Positions 40,888-51,514 of a stretch of DNA of 64,000 nt are shown here, one piece after another. The stretch is taken from NCBI GenBank assembly GCA_004565275.1, contig SDOX01000017.1:229898-293897 (forward strand), read 5' to 3'. The notes under the pieces were generated by a model. That model saw nothing but the letters and a program-made list of their open reading frames with translations, ran no database searches and was not told where the DNA came from. Source of the stretch: Nannochloropsis salina CCMP1776. Lineage: Eukaryota; Sar; Eustigmatophyceae; Eustigmatales; Monodopsidaceae. A program made the position numbers and the translations under genes. Numbering within the stretch: the stretch's first letter is position 1; the number at the start of each line of letters is the position of its first letter.

Positions 40888-41623
40888 CGAGGCGAGGCGA
40901 GTAGGCACGTGGGACGATTTATTGTGACAATGAGGGGGTTAAGCGGAGGCATGACGCATGTGTGGCGGCCGGGTAACGCGATGTATGTACAGGGCAGAAG
41001 TCGAAAAGGTGAAAAAAGTGTGTCTGCCCAGGAGAAGATAATAATGTCAAGATATGGAGGCTTAATAATGTCAAGATATGGTAGGCATTATGTCGTACGA
41101 TTGAAACGGTGACGAAAGGGGCGCATTACTGACCGGCAGCGGAAAAGAGAGAATAAGAAACACAATATGAAACGCGCAACAACCCGCAAATGGTTCCAGT
41201 TGTTGCAGCACTGGCTCTACTTGTCGGCACCCATTTTGGATGTCGAAGGGAATCTGAAAGGAGACGTCATCAACGGTAGCATTAGCAGGCTTGGATACAA
41301 ATGTAGGCTTGAACATGAAAGCAGCGACACAAACATTAAAATAAGATAGGGAGGAGAAAGAGTTGTGAAATCAAAGTATAAAGACACTTGCAATTAAGTA
41401 GGAACCTGCAAGAAATGTGAAGACTGTCTTACAAACGTAAGAGCGCCACACACGATTTCCTATGACGGGCTGGATCCTTCTCTGTGATGAAGCGGGAGTG
41501 CGAGGTTGAATTTCAAAGACAAGAAGAGATACTCAACAAGCAATGACGACCCCCCGAGCTCAGGATTTTCCCCCCCATATATTACTTTTCTGTCCATGCA
41601 TGTCATGACGCCACTCCACATAG
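40888..41623. other. Convergent intergenic region, 736 bp
   Basis: Between the ends of the pseudokinase-TPR gene (+) and AIR synthase (-). Contains a 19-bp direct repeat, TAATAATGTCAAGATATGG, at 41039-41057 and 41063-41081. The small frame at 41167-41349 has no domain. Confidence 0.5.
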
Positions 41624-43171
41624 TTATGTATACACGAACTTTTGTGTGCCTCCATTCTTCGCTACATTCGCATGATGCACTGTAAGACAGTGCCTCCCCC
41701 CGTTCACGCCCCCTTCCTCCTCCACATGACCAACGACTTTTGCCGTCAACCCCAAGGCTTCAGCCATTTCTATCACCGTGTTGGCATGCCGCTCCCCACC
41801 TCCAATGTACAGCTCCATCCGATGGCCCATATTAAAGACTTGGTACATCTCGCGCCAGGCCTCGCTGATGCCTGTATCTTTCCCTTTCTGCCCCTCCTGC
41901 GCCCAACGGACACCTTCTTTCCAAAGGCCTTCCTCCTGCTTTAGCTGCTCCTGGGCAATCATCTGAAACACCGGGGGCGTGGGGAATAGGGTGTCCTTCA
42001 CCACGTGGACCGGCCTGCCCGGAGGCAGGCAACGCAACACCTTCGTTTGCCCCCCTCCCGTGCAGTGGACGATGCCGTGGATGTGATCTTGGATGCCACG
42101 ACTCGATTTGAAGAGCTGAGCGAGAAATGGGGCGTAGGTGCGCGTGGGTGAAAGTAGAAGCTTCCCGACCGTCATCTGGCCCGTGCCTCTTCCGCCTGGG
42201 ATCTCCACAAGGTCGGTCAGCAGTCGGCTCCCACAATACGCCGTATCTTGCAGCGCCGGATCGTACGTCTCAGGATAGCATTTGCCTACCGCGGGCGCCA
42301 GCACGTCGTGCCGCGCTGTGGTCAAGCCGTTGCTTCCTATCCCGCTGTTGTACATGGCACCGGGGTGTGCTGCGCTCGCCTCGTACTTTGTGGGCGGCCC
42401 CGAGGAGCCAAGGCCCACAATCCAGTCGCCCGCTTGGATGTTTCCGTTATCGACAACGTCTGCGCGGGCCATTCGCGTGGCCAAGGTACAGTCCACCGTC
42501 AGCGTCCTGACCTGATCCCCCAGGTCGGCAGTCTCCCCCCCGGCCATCCCGACGGCCACGCCCCAAGGCCGCAGTTCCTCCGCGACCTCCTCCAAGCCGT
42601 CGATCAAATGCTTCACTACGAGTCCAGGCACCAAGCGGCGATTTCTTGCAATGGTAGACGTGACGAGGCAGGGAGCGCGCCACGCCCCTGCGCAATACAC
42701 ATCATCCAAATTCATCACCAAGGCATCCTGAGCGATTCCCTTCCATACGGACACGTCTCCCGTTTCACGCCAATACGCGTACGCCAACGCAGCTTTGCTC
42801 CCCGCTCCATCTGCATGCATTACAAGCGCTGCTTCTGGGTCGTTGCTCCACATGTCTGGAAGGATTTTACAAAAGGCTTGAGGGTACAAGGACGTCGATG
42901 CAGGGTAAAGCTTTTTGCCCTGGTCGTGAACTATACCCAGGACTTCATGCTTGTTGGCGGAAACTCCACGGGATCGATACCGCGGTGCGTCATCATTTTG
43001 CCAGTCATCAATCCCCCTTGCAGCCCTTACGGCGAGAAGGGAAGCCTTAAGGGGCGCGTAAGCGGGGAGTGGGCGCGTGAAAAAGGCGTGCGACACAAGT
43101 ATCTGCATCACCAACAAGAGCGGCAGGTGTCTTGAAATGCTCAATGCCAGGTAATTTTTCCATCGCACCAT
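41624..43171 (-). CDS. purM: Phosphoribosylformylglycinamidine cyclo-ligase (AIR synthase), Bacteroidetes-like, with plastid-type leader
   Basis: 515 residues from ATG 43171; an in-frame ATG at 43243 would bury the signal peptide. It makes aminoimidazole ribotide from FGAM with ATP, step 5 of purine synthesis. Landmarks are SRGVSANKHEVLGIV, HADGAGSKAALAYAYW, QDALVMNLDDVYCAGA, GGETADLGD, SNGLTTARHDV, LSPTRTYAP and VFNMGHRMELY. The phrasing (ISVWKGIAQDAL-like ADGAGSK/AQDALVMN, GMVHC-like GIVHCTGGGQTKVL, LFPTPPVFQMI) matches the long PurM form of Bacteroidetes, not the E. coli or animal type. The leader LPLLLVMQILVSHAFFTRP has an HA/FF junction, so plastid import is likely. The enzyme is single-function, unlike the GARS-AIRS-GART fusion of animals. 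Confidence 0.92.
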   Translation of the reverse strand: MVRWKNYLALSISRHLPLLLVMQILVSHAFFTRPLPAYAPLKASLLAVRAARGIDDWQNDDAPRYRSRGVSANKHEVLGIVHDQGKKLYPASTSLYPQAFCKILPDMWSNDPEAALVMHADGAGSKAALAYAYWRETGDVSVWKGIAQDALVMNLDDVYCAGAWRAPCLVTSTIARNRRLVPGLVVKHLIDGLEEVAEELRPWGVAVGMAGGETADLGDQVRTLTVDCTLATRMARADVVDNGNIQAGDWIVGLGSSGPPTKYEASAAHPGAMYNSGIGSNGLTTARHDVLAPAVGKCYPETYDPALQDTAYCGSRLLTDLVEIPGGRGTGQMTVGKLLLSPTRTYAPFLAQLFKSSRGIQDHIHGIVHCTGGGQTKVLRCLPPGRPVHVVKDTLFPTPPVFQMIAQEQLKQEEGLWKEGVRWAQEGQKGKDTGISEAWREMYQVFNMGHRMELYIGGGERHANTVIEMAEALGLTAKVVGHVEEEGGVNGGRHCLTVHHANVAKNGGTQKFVYT

Positions 43172-43611
43172 CCTCTTATGAGGAAAAGGATAAATGTGAG
43201 TCTGTGTGATATCGATCATGCGCTTTCGAGACCCCCAGCACATTATTTTGGCATTTTAAGTGACTTCCGGCGTGACCAACTTGCCGCAACGCGGGACAGC
43301 TGACGCGTTGTCGAGACCCCCCCCGCTCCTCCCCACTCCTGTGGCCGCGGTCCTATGTTTCTGATCGGAGGCTTTCAATGCACCTTGAAAGCAATATTTG
43401 CAAGCTGATACGGGATGTGCGGAGGTATTGGAGGCAAATGCACGGAGGCATAGCCCTTATGGGCTCCGAAAGTTCCTGCGTAAACTTGCATTCCTTACCT
43501 TAAGTTCCGCGACCAAGCCCCAACTCACGTTTGACCACGCACATTTATCATAAAACCCGCAGGGAGGCGGCCCACTGCACGTAAAAGTGATTTTCCTTCC
43601 CTTGGCTTCCT
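43172..43611. promoter_or_regulatory. Divergent promoter region between AIR synthase and MPS1, 440 bp
   Basis: Both genes start outward from here. A C-rich run lies near 43315-43340. No named element is visible. Confidence 0.4.
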
Positions 43612-45747
43612 ATGGCCACGGCAAGTACTCGTGTCGCGGTCAGCATAGCCGCGGCGGATAAGGAAAATGTGGCGCCAGCGATCCCGATGGGCAAAGGAGG
43701 GGTGGCACGACGGAAAGGTCTGTCCACGATCACGCTGGGTACGGGGCACTTGGCGAATGTCCTTCGAGAAGGTGGGGGTAATGCAGATGCTGATGCGAGC
43801 AGGAAAAAAACCGTAACATCGTGCGAGGAGCATGCTTTACCACGACTTCTTCTCTTCGCGGAGAGGGCAGACGAGGTGTTCATGCTTGGGGAGGGCTTGC
43901 CAGAAAGCGAGGCCAGACGAGAGCTAGCTCAAGCAGTGATGGAAGATAGGGGCAATCCTTCGGTGTGGTGGCACCTCTTGCAGCACGTGCATCGGGTCTT
44001 CGGTGAATCCGAGTCCTGTGCACCTGCCGAGGCGGCCCACATCCGTAAGTTCTACCAGAAAGCCACCCGCATCATCCCCGACGGCCCTTCCCGGGACAAA
44101 GAGGATCCTGCACTGGTCAACATATGGTTAGGATTTGCCGCGGCCGAAAATTGCGTGAGCGAATCGGACGCCCGAGAGGCCTATGAACACATGCATCGCT
44201 GCGGGATAGGCTCTCGGTCGTCTAGCTTCTATCTGAAGTTCGCCGCCTTCGAGGAAAAGCAAGGGAGGATTACCGAGGCACTTGCTCTCTTAGAGTCGGG
44301 CATCTCGCGGGGGGCGGCGCCGTTGAAGACTCTTGTCGCCGAACTTGAGAGGTTACGAAGCAGGAAACCTTTAGTAGCATCCAGAATTGCAGCTCCTTTG
44401 CCGAGTACCTTCTCAACCCGCTCTCCGCCCTCCGTTGCGCCTTCCCCCGACTTGACAATTGAAGCCAGTGGTGTTGCTGACCGAGATTCAGGAACGCAGC
44501 AACCTTACTCAAGTCAGCCCCCAAGAGTGGAGGAGCGGGAGCATGACCGGGCGCGTCCCGGACCGCCATCGACGCCTGCTGCGGCAGTGACCGAGACGGC
44601 AAAGGCCCCGGTTCCGCCCGCTGTCACGCCTCAGGCACAGCCTACAGGCACAATCGACGCCAGCGTGCAGCAACAGGCCGGGATACTCTCTCCAAACCCC
44701 GCCTCTGCCAGGGCCGACCTGCTTCATTCGTCGCACAAGGACGACTCGACAAACCAGGGGTCCACGCGGACACAGCCTCGAACAGTCAGCAAGTCGAAAA
44801 GACTCCTGCCCACCGGGCGACTCTTGGGGCTGGGAAAGGCGGAACGCGTGCGCTTCGACACCCCCGGCAAAGCGGACGGGGAAGCAGAGAATGTGACGGG
44901 GGGGGGGAGCAGAAAGTGCGACGCCGACTTCTGTCCTCCCCCTCCCGAGAAATGCTTGGCGACCCCCTCCACCGGAAGCGCCGAGGCTCATGCTCCAGTG
45001 CCTGTAGCTACGACCCCAGCCAAGCCCGACCCGCATCGCTTGCAGGATCTGCGCCTCGCGTCCCCCTCCTTGACGGTGCTGCACCCGATACTGGAGGGCG
45101 ATCAGAGCGCGGGGAAGGAGGAAAGGGGCTCCGTGGACCCGGCTCATGGTCAGCAGGCCTCTGTGCAGCAGACTCCTGGGGAGACTGCCTTCTGTCCGCC
45201 CGTTGCAAAGACCCCCCATCTCAACAGTGCCAGGGCTACCCTCCCCCCCCCTTCCCTCGCCTGTCTCCCCTCCCCTGCCGCCGCCTCTAGCCGTTCCTCA
45301 GATTCGCCAAAAGAGGATCTTCCGGGATCGGGCGGAAAGCAGAAAGTTGACACCGACGAGTCGCACACAAGAGATCGGGGTCGAGTGTCCGCGGTCACGC
45401 ACGAGTCCGTGCAGATAGGGGACAAGGGATCCCTTGACGATGACGGAAAAGATCAGAGGCGGGCGATAAAGCAGCAGCAAGAAGAACTTCAAAAACCACT
45501 TGTCCACTATTCTCGGCGACACGAGCAGCAGCCCCGGCGGCATACGGAGGAAGGCATCAGAGAGGGCAAAATTGCGGGGACGCCCGCGTCCCGCAACGCC
45601 GGTGCCCCCCTCCAGCTTCAGGATCAGCCACGCCACAATGTCAGCCAGCACCCGCGAAGCCATCGACCTTCCCCATCTCCCTTTTCCAGACCAGAAGCTC
45701 AGCCACCACATCATCATGCACCACCGCCTTCACAACACCAACAAGAA

Positions 45748-45788
<41 letters not shown>

Positions 45789-46962
45789 TGAAACACGTTC
45801 GAAGCATCCCGAGCACCTACAGCAACCAGCATCCCAAACTTTCTCTTTTGACATGCTACTCTCCTCCCGAAATTTCATGACCCTGAACAACACCCAGTAC
45901 CTACGACTCGACGTCCTTGGCCGGGGGGGAAGCAGCAAAGTGTTCCGCGTGCTGTCGGAATCCGGACAAATCTATGCCTTGAAGCGCGTACGCGTGCCTC
46001 CGAAAGACAGGAAGGCCCTGGAGTCCTTCGCCAACGAGATCACCCTACTTGCACGTTTGCGCGGCCACCCTTGCATCATTCAATTGATAGATTCAACTGT
46101 CGATAAGGCGACGGGATTGGTTTTGATGCTGATGGAGTTGGGGGAGATTGATTTGAGCAAGCTCCTCGCTGAGCAGGCGGCGGCAGAGGCGCTCGACGCC
46201 GGCAACGACTCCAGAGGAATGGGGCGGAGACCGCTGAGCTTGAACTTTGTCCGCTTTGTGTGGGAGCAGATGCTCCGGGCCGTGCATTGCGTCCACGAGG
46301 AGCGTATTGTCCACGGTGACCTGAAGCCCGCGAACTTCGTTTTTGTGCGAGGACGGCTGAAGTTGATCGACTTCGGGATTGCCAAGGCGATAGGAAATGA
46401 CACCACCAACATCATGCGAGAGTCCCAGGTAGGTACTGTCAATTATATGTCACCAGAAGCCATCCTTGATACTGGGAACGGTCGCGAGCAGCCCGGCGCG
46501 GGGGGCCGCCGGGCGCCTTGCATGAAGATAGGCCGGGCGAGTGACGTCTGGTCCTTGGGCTGCATTTTGTACCAGCTCGTGTACGGCAAGACTCCGTTCG
46601 CAGACCTCAATTTGATCCAGAAACTGCACTGCATCGTAGATGAGCGCTATCAAATCGCTTTCCCCGACGATGAATCGCACTCCTTAGATCCCGATGTGCG
46701 CGACACCATCCAAAAATGCCTTCGGAGAGACCCCACGGCGCGCCCCCCGATAGCCGGTGGAACTTCCAGCCTTTTGCAGCACCCCTTTCTCCAGTCTACG
46801 GGCAAAGGGTCTGATTCCCATATTTGCCAGACGATTCAAGCGACGCTTGAGGTCTTGGATCAGTACCCTGATGTTCTGACTCTGGAGAAGGGGAAGCGTG
46901 TCGGAAGCATCTTCGAGCGGTTGAATGGACAGAAGGAACCGCTTGGCAACGCTAAAAGGTAG
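43612..46962 (+). CDS. MPS1/TTK spindle-checkpoint kinase
   Basis: 1116 residues in one exon. An N-terminal TPR-like domain (about 95-235: WWHLLQHVHRVFGES, IWLGFAAAENCVSESDAREA, FAAFEEKQGRITEALALLES) resembles the BUB1/MPS1 kinetochore module. A long disordered middle holds (Gln)12. The kinase domain (about 763-1060) shows GRGGSSKVFRV, YALKRVRV, HGDLKPANF (about 901), LKLIDFGIAKAI and the MPS1 signature ESQVGTVNYMSPEAI. MPS1 phosphorylates KNL1 and MAD1 at unattached kinetochores to start the spindle checkpoint. A KEN sequence at residues 17-19 (ADKENVAP) could be an APC/C degron, as known for MPS1 in other species. Identity is secure from the activation-loop signature. Confidence 0.93.
45751..45786 (+). 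repeat. (CAG)12 trinucleotide repeat coding poly-Gln
   Basis: Twelve pure CAG codons within the MPS1 linker, preceded by imperfect Gln/His codons. Pure repeats of this kind are prone to length change. Confidence 0.97.
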
Positions 46963-47403
46963 CGCAGATAGCAAGTAATGTAAATTTAATTCACATACCT
47001 CGATGAGCAGTAACCCTCTCCTTTGCATTGGATCGCTGTTGAGAGTTCACGTTTTTTACTTTTTTTAACATCTGTACTTCGATCTTAACCTCCTATTAAA
47101 GATAAAAGTTAGTAGTTAGAAACGAAATATATGACCTTACTGAAGCTTGCGCTCTCTCTCACTTCCTCTGATCTTTTCGCAATTCGCATCATACCTTCAG
47201 GAAGAAGTCTGCGAGGAGCGTAACTTTGGGTTAGGCGTCCTATGAGATTGCCGACCCGGACTACAACTTTGACAATTTGTTTGTTCTAACGCACAGAGAC
47301 GTGTTGAAGTGAGAAATGCTGGGTCAATCGTTCTCATACAATACAATTGTAAAACCGTCTCAGGTCCCGATTCTCACCAAAGTTTTTTTTTGGACAGCTA
47401 GGT
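46963..47403. other. Intergenic, 441 bp
   Basis: AT-rich region between MPS1 and the adrenodoxin reductase gene, same strand. A T9 run ends shortly before the reductase ATG (TTTTTTTTTGGACAGCTAGGTATG), so a splice acceptor for a 5'-UTR intron is possible. No other feature. Confidence 0.45.
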
Positions 47404-48978
47404 ATGTACACATTGCGACAGTATGCTGTACGTTTTCATAGGCGACAGCCCGTTGCCGCAGGGCCTTTTGTGGAGTTCGCATCTCCGAAGCATCACGTCT
47501 GCTTCTCTACGACCCCCCTTTATGCGTCTGCGTCAAATATCATCAGTCGAGTAGGAATTGTGGGTGCTGGGCCCTCAGGTTTCTATGTGGCCAAGTATTT
47601 GCTGAAAGAGTTGGGGCCTGGCGCAACGGTAGATGTCATGGACTCTCTCCCCACACCCTTTGGCTTGGTGCGTACAGGGGTCGCGCCCGACCACCCTGAG
47701 GTAAAAGCCGTCCAGAGTGACTTCGAAAAAGTGGCAGGAGACCCTCGTTTTTCTTTTTATGGAAATGTTCGAGTAGGCTACGACGTGGATGTAGCGACAT
47801 TGCGCAGTTTGTACGATGTGTTGGTCTTGGCCTACGGGGCATCGGAGGATCGAACGCTTGGAATTCCGGGAGAGGATACCCTGGAAGGAGTGGTCAGTGC
47901 TCGCACGTTCGTTAATTGGTACAACGGTCATCCAGACTATGCGCAAGACGCCAAGCTAACAGGCATGCTCGGGGAGATCCTGGCGCAGGCCTCCGCCCAA
48001 GTCGCAGTGTTGGGTCAAGGCAATGTGGCCTTGGATTGCGCCCGCGTGCTGGCGAAGCGACCGGCGGACCTGGAGACAAGCGACATTTGCGAGCATGCCC
48101 TGGTGGTATTGCGGGAAAGCAAGCTGGCTGCCGTGTCAGTGGTGGGACGGCGGGGGCATGGACAGGCGGCCTTCACCATCAAGGAGCTCCGGGAACTCTC
48201 GCGGATCCCGGGCGCCAGGCTGGTGGTGCCTCCAGAGGAGGTGGCGAGGGGCTTGACAGAATTTACAATCGCAGAGCTCGCACAGTCTAGACCCCGGAAG
48301 CGGCTGGCAGATTTGGTGGCCTCCTTACCCGGCCCCGCGGTGGGAGGGCAGGCTGGAGAGGGAGGGGAACGGGTGGTGGCGCTCAGGTTCCTGCTCCTGC
48401 CTCGGGCGTTCCTGCCAGACCCACGGCGGCCGCGCCGGCTGGGTGCCGTGGTCTTTGAACGTGCCCGCCTGGAGCTGGACGGACAGGGAAAGCGCGTGGT
48501 AGCCGTGGGGACAGGCGAGACGGAGGAGTTGCCCTGTCAACTGGCCCTTCGCTCCATCGGCTACAAGTCTCAGCCTGTGGATGGTCTTCCCTTCGACAAT
48601 AAGAAGGCAGTGGTGCCAAACAGGCATGGCCGCGTGCTGGAAGCCGCCAGTGAAGAAGCGGTGCCCGTCCCAGGCGTCTATTGCACGGGCTGGGTGAAAC
48701 GAGGCCCCTCGGGGATTATCAACACGAACATATACGACGCCCGAGAGACCGTGGCCGCCATCATGGAGGACGCTGCGCAAGGAAAGTTGCCCTTCTCTTC
48801 CTCCTTCTCCTTGCTCGAGGTGCTCGCCCAAGCGGGGCGCAAGAAGTCGGAGGATGTGGTCTCCTGGGAGGGCTACGAGAAGATCGATGCCTGGGAGCGT
48901 CGCCATGGCGCCGCGCGAGGGAAGCCTAGAGAGAAGGTCACGGACAGCCACCGGCTTCTGGAGATCGCCCGAAGTTGA
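47404..48978 (+). CDS. NADPH:adrenodoxin (ferredoxin) oxidoreductase, mitochondrial
   Basis: 524 residues. FAD-binding RVGIVGAGPSGFYVAKYL (about 48-66), the family signature SLPTPFGLVRTGVAPDHPEV, LAYGASEDRTLGIPGED, NADPH-site AQVAVLGQGNVALDCARVL and VVGRRGHGQAAFTIKELRE, and the C-terminal GWVKRGPSGIINTNIYDARE are all in order. The protein has the length of FDXR/Arh1. The enzyme passes electrons from NADPH to mitochondrial ferredoxin, feeding Fe-S cluster and haem A or sterol chemistry. The first about 45 residues are Arg/His-rich and Ser/Thr-rich without acidic residues at the start (LRQYAVRFHRRQ), as in mitochondrial presequences. A second Met is not needed. Confidence 0.94.
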   Translation: MYTLRQYAVRFHRRQPVAAGPFVEFASPKHHVCFSTTPLYASASNIISRVGIVGAGPSGFYVAKYLLKELGPGATVDVMDSLPTPFGLVRTGVAPDHPEVKAVQSDFEKVAGDPRFSFYGNVRVGYDVDVATLRSLYDVLVLAYGASEDRTLGIPGEDTLEGVVSARTFVNWYNGHPDYAQDAKLTGMLGEILAQASAQVAVLGQGNVALDCARVLAKRPADLETSDICEHALVVLRESKLAAVSVVGRRGHGQAAFTIKELRELSRIPGARLVVPPEEVARGLTEFTIAELAQSRPRKRLADLVASLPGPAVGGQAGEGGERVVALRFLLLPRAFLPDPRRPRRLGAVVFERARLELDGQGKRVVAVGTGETEELPCQLALRSIGYKSQPVDGLPFDNKKAVVPNRHGRVLEAASEEAVPVPGVYCTGWVKRGPSGIINTNIYDARETVAAIMEDAAQGKLPFSSSFSLLEVLAQAGRKKSEDVVSWEGYEKIDAWERRHGAARGKPREKVTDSHRLLEIARS

Positions 48979-49367
48979 GCTGTGGTGGCGGGCTGCAGGT
49001 TGCAATGACTTTCATTTCTAATTCGCACACTCATGTGGCAAATAGTGCATACCTGGGAAAGCTACAACAATGTAACTGTAGAGATTTAAAGAGTTTTAAT
49101 AGTGTATTCTCTTCTTTCCACCTCAATTCATAGAAAGAGCCGCTAACACTTTCGTTACAGCCACTGCGGTTGCTGCGTGCAAGGCAAGCTCCTCTTCGTC
49201 TTTACGATTCCCCCATTCCAGCTGAGAATCGACACTCTCTCACTCACACACACTGACAGGCATACCAGGATCCTCGCACACCCCAACTCCCCTCAACCCT
49301 GCCTTGTCCATCTTCCCGCTTCCCTTTCATTTTCCAACATTTCCTCCCCGCTCCCCCACCCTCCGCT
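48979..49367. other. Convergent intergenic region, 389 bp
   Basis: Between the ends of the reductase (+) and hnRNP-like (-) genes. The second half is C/T-rich. No feature identified. Confidence 0.5.
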
Positions 49368-50845
49368 TTATCGGCTGATACGTTCCCCGCCCCCTCCCAT
49401 CCCTAGTAGGGGCGGTGACTCCGCTCTACCCGCCCCTGGTGCGCATGCTGGCCTCGGTGTGGCGCGTATCCCGCCCCCCCCACCCGCTGCATAGTCCGAT
49501 GAAGGCACGCCGTGGGCCTGAGAGTGCGAGGCGTGGCTCCCATTGTAGCCTCCGGACCCCCCCCCGCCCATGGAGGGCGGAGGCACCCCCACCGCCGCAG
49601 GGACGCTGCCGCTCTGGGCGTACCCCCCATGCGCGTAGGAGGAGGAGGGGTAGCCCCCCGCCACACCTGAGGGCGGGTAGTCGCTGTAAGCGCTCCCGTG
49701 CTGCGAGGGGTACGAGCCGTAGTGCGGGTGCTGGGAGTACCCGGCCGAGCTGTAGTAGTCTCCGTACTCCCCCCCCTCCCCCTCGCCCCCCCCGCGACCC
49801 GTAGCCCTGCCAGCCCCCTCGCCCCCCGCCCTCGCCGTACCCCCCCCCCCACGATACGACGACGCGTATCCTCCCCCTCCGTAGCCCCCCCCCTCCTCTG
49901 CTACTGTACCCGCTGTAGCCTCCCCCCCCTCCGTAGCCATCCCCGTGNNNNNNNNNNNNNNNNNNNNNNNNNNNNNNNNNNNNNNNNNNNNNNNNNNNNN
50001 NNNNNNNNNNNNNNNNNNNNNNNNNNNNNNNNNNNNNNNNNNNNNNNGTCGACTACGTACCCCGTACTCCCCCCCCCCCTCCCTCCCGCGCCCCCCCCCA
50101 CCGATCCCCCTCCCCCTCTCCCCCCCCCCCCTCCGCTATAATAGCCTCCTCCACCCCCCGCATCGGGGACCTTGGGCTCGGCCCTCTTCACGTCCATAGG
50201 CCTTCCCTCCATGTCGTGCTGCTGACTCAACACCTTCTTCATGGCCGCCTCCTCGGCGTAAGTGACGAAGCCGAAGCCGCGACTGCGGCCCGTGGTCCTG
50301 TCCATCATCACGACCGCGTCCGTTATCTCTCCGAACTTGTCGAAATAGGCGCGGAAAGCTTCCTCGGTCACGTCTGGTGACAACCCCCCGACAAAGACTT
50401 TCTTGATGTCTTGGAACTGTCGCTGCGGCCCCGCACCCGTGCCCCCCCATATGGCTCGGACTGGAGCAGGGGCCTGTTCACGCGGCACCGCCTTCTTCAC
50501 GTCGAGGTTTCGGCCGTCGAGCATGTGGGCTTCGGAAACGGCCGCCTCCATCGCTGCAGGCGTAGCGAAGGACACAAAGCCAAAGCCTCGAGGCCCGCCC
50601 GTGTTCTTGTCCCGCATCAGCACCACGTCCGTCAGCTCCCCATATTTGCCGAAATAGCTTGACAGCCCTTCTTCTGTCGTATGCCAGGCCACGCCTCCCA
50701 CAAAGATCTTGTTGGGTTGGTTGTATTCTCCATGACCATCGCCGCCGCGCCGGGGCGGCGGCCCCCCGTTCTCGTAGTCTTGCTGCTGCGCTTGTTGCTG
50801 CTGTTGCGACTGATATTCACCATCGTTACGTTCCACGTCTGCCAT
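49368..50845 (-). CDS. Two-RRM hnRNP-like RNA-binding protein (interrupted by assembly gap)
   Basis: The protein starts at ATG 50845 with a Gln-rich head. RRM1 (about 45-120: KIFVGGVAWHT, RGFGFVSF) and RRM2 (about 145-220: KVFVGGLSPDV, RGFGFVTY) follow, then Gly/Tyr-rich sequence (GGGGYYSGGGGG). It resembles hnRNP A/B, DAZAP1 and Musashi proteins, which handle mRNA splicing, export or storage. The 100-N gap at 49948-50047 falls in the Gly-rich tail. The open frame on its far side that reads as Gly/Tyr/Ser-rich (GYSQHPHYGSYPSQHGSAYS) to the stop at 49368 is not in the frame entering the gap, as expected if the gap has an arbitrary size. Total length therefore cannot be given. Confidence 0.85.
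49948..50047. other. Assembly gap, 100 N
   Basis: Exactly 100 N in a C/G-homopolymer and Gly-repeat coding region. The round size suggests a placeholder, not a measured length. Confidence 0.99.
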
Positions 50846-51514
50846 ACTGCCTCGTTATATGTGGTGCTGATGAGCTCCCTGACTCGGTGTGTCCACCGTG
50901 CTGGCTCTGGGAAGATCTGTGTTGCCTGGGTGGAGGTGGGGAGGGGATACATGCATCAGCACCAGGGCAAACGCGTCTTTTTTCTTTCTTGAGCTGTCCA
51001 GTCCCCACCGGGACCCTCAAAAACAAGGCAGTTTGCATGCCCTGGTCGCCAGGCCATCCAGCTACGGGTGATGGCCCACGAGCACGTCGCTTGCCTGGCA
51101 GTGCCCGCGGGCAGGCCGTGAAGACGTGACGACCGTCACTCTTCGCTCGCTCCCGACCCGCTTTCCTGGCGAGGTGGGGAGGCCGCCGGTCTATCACCTT
51201 GCCGCGCGAGACCAGACCTGCCATGCCGCGTTCGTAAATACTCACGACTTTTTGTCTTCACTGGCCGACCCTCGCAGGGTGGCTGTGCGTTTACCCGGGC
51301 ACTTTATGGGCGACCGGCCGGCACCATCCACGCGGCCACCTTTTTCTTGAACAGGGAGAGGAGATTGGCAGCACCTTCAAGCAATTTGACATTGATTCAT
51401 GGAACCACGGAGGTAGAAGGTTCTTTCGTATGGTGATAGGTGGTACGGATAGGCGAAGTTTCGCAAGGGTTCCGAAGAGGAGGCTGTCAGGCAGAACTTC
51501 ATTCTTCAGGAAGC
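50846..51514. promoter_or_regulatory. Divergent region between hnRNP-like and bromodomain genes, 669 bp
   Basis: Both genes start outward. The frame of the bromodomain gene is open upstream to about 51440 without an ATG. Other short frames have no domain. No named element. Confidence 0.4.

Noticed and set aside
40909-41349. Small + strand frames after the pseudokinase-TPR gene
   Set aside because: Short, repeat-containing, no domain and no consistent codon use.
42248-43135. 295-codon + frame opposite AIR synthase
   Set aside because: Antisense to conserved PurM motifs, no domain of its own.
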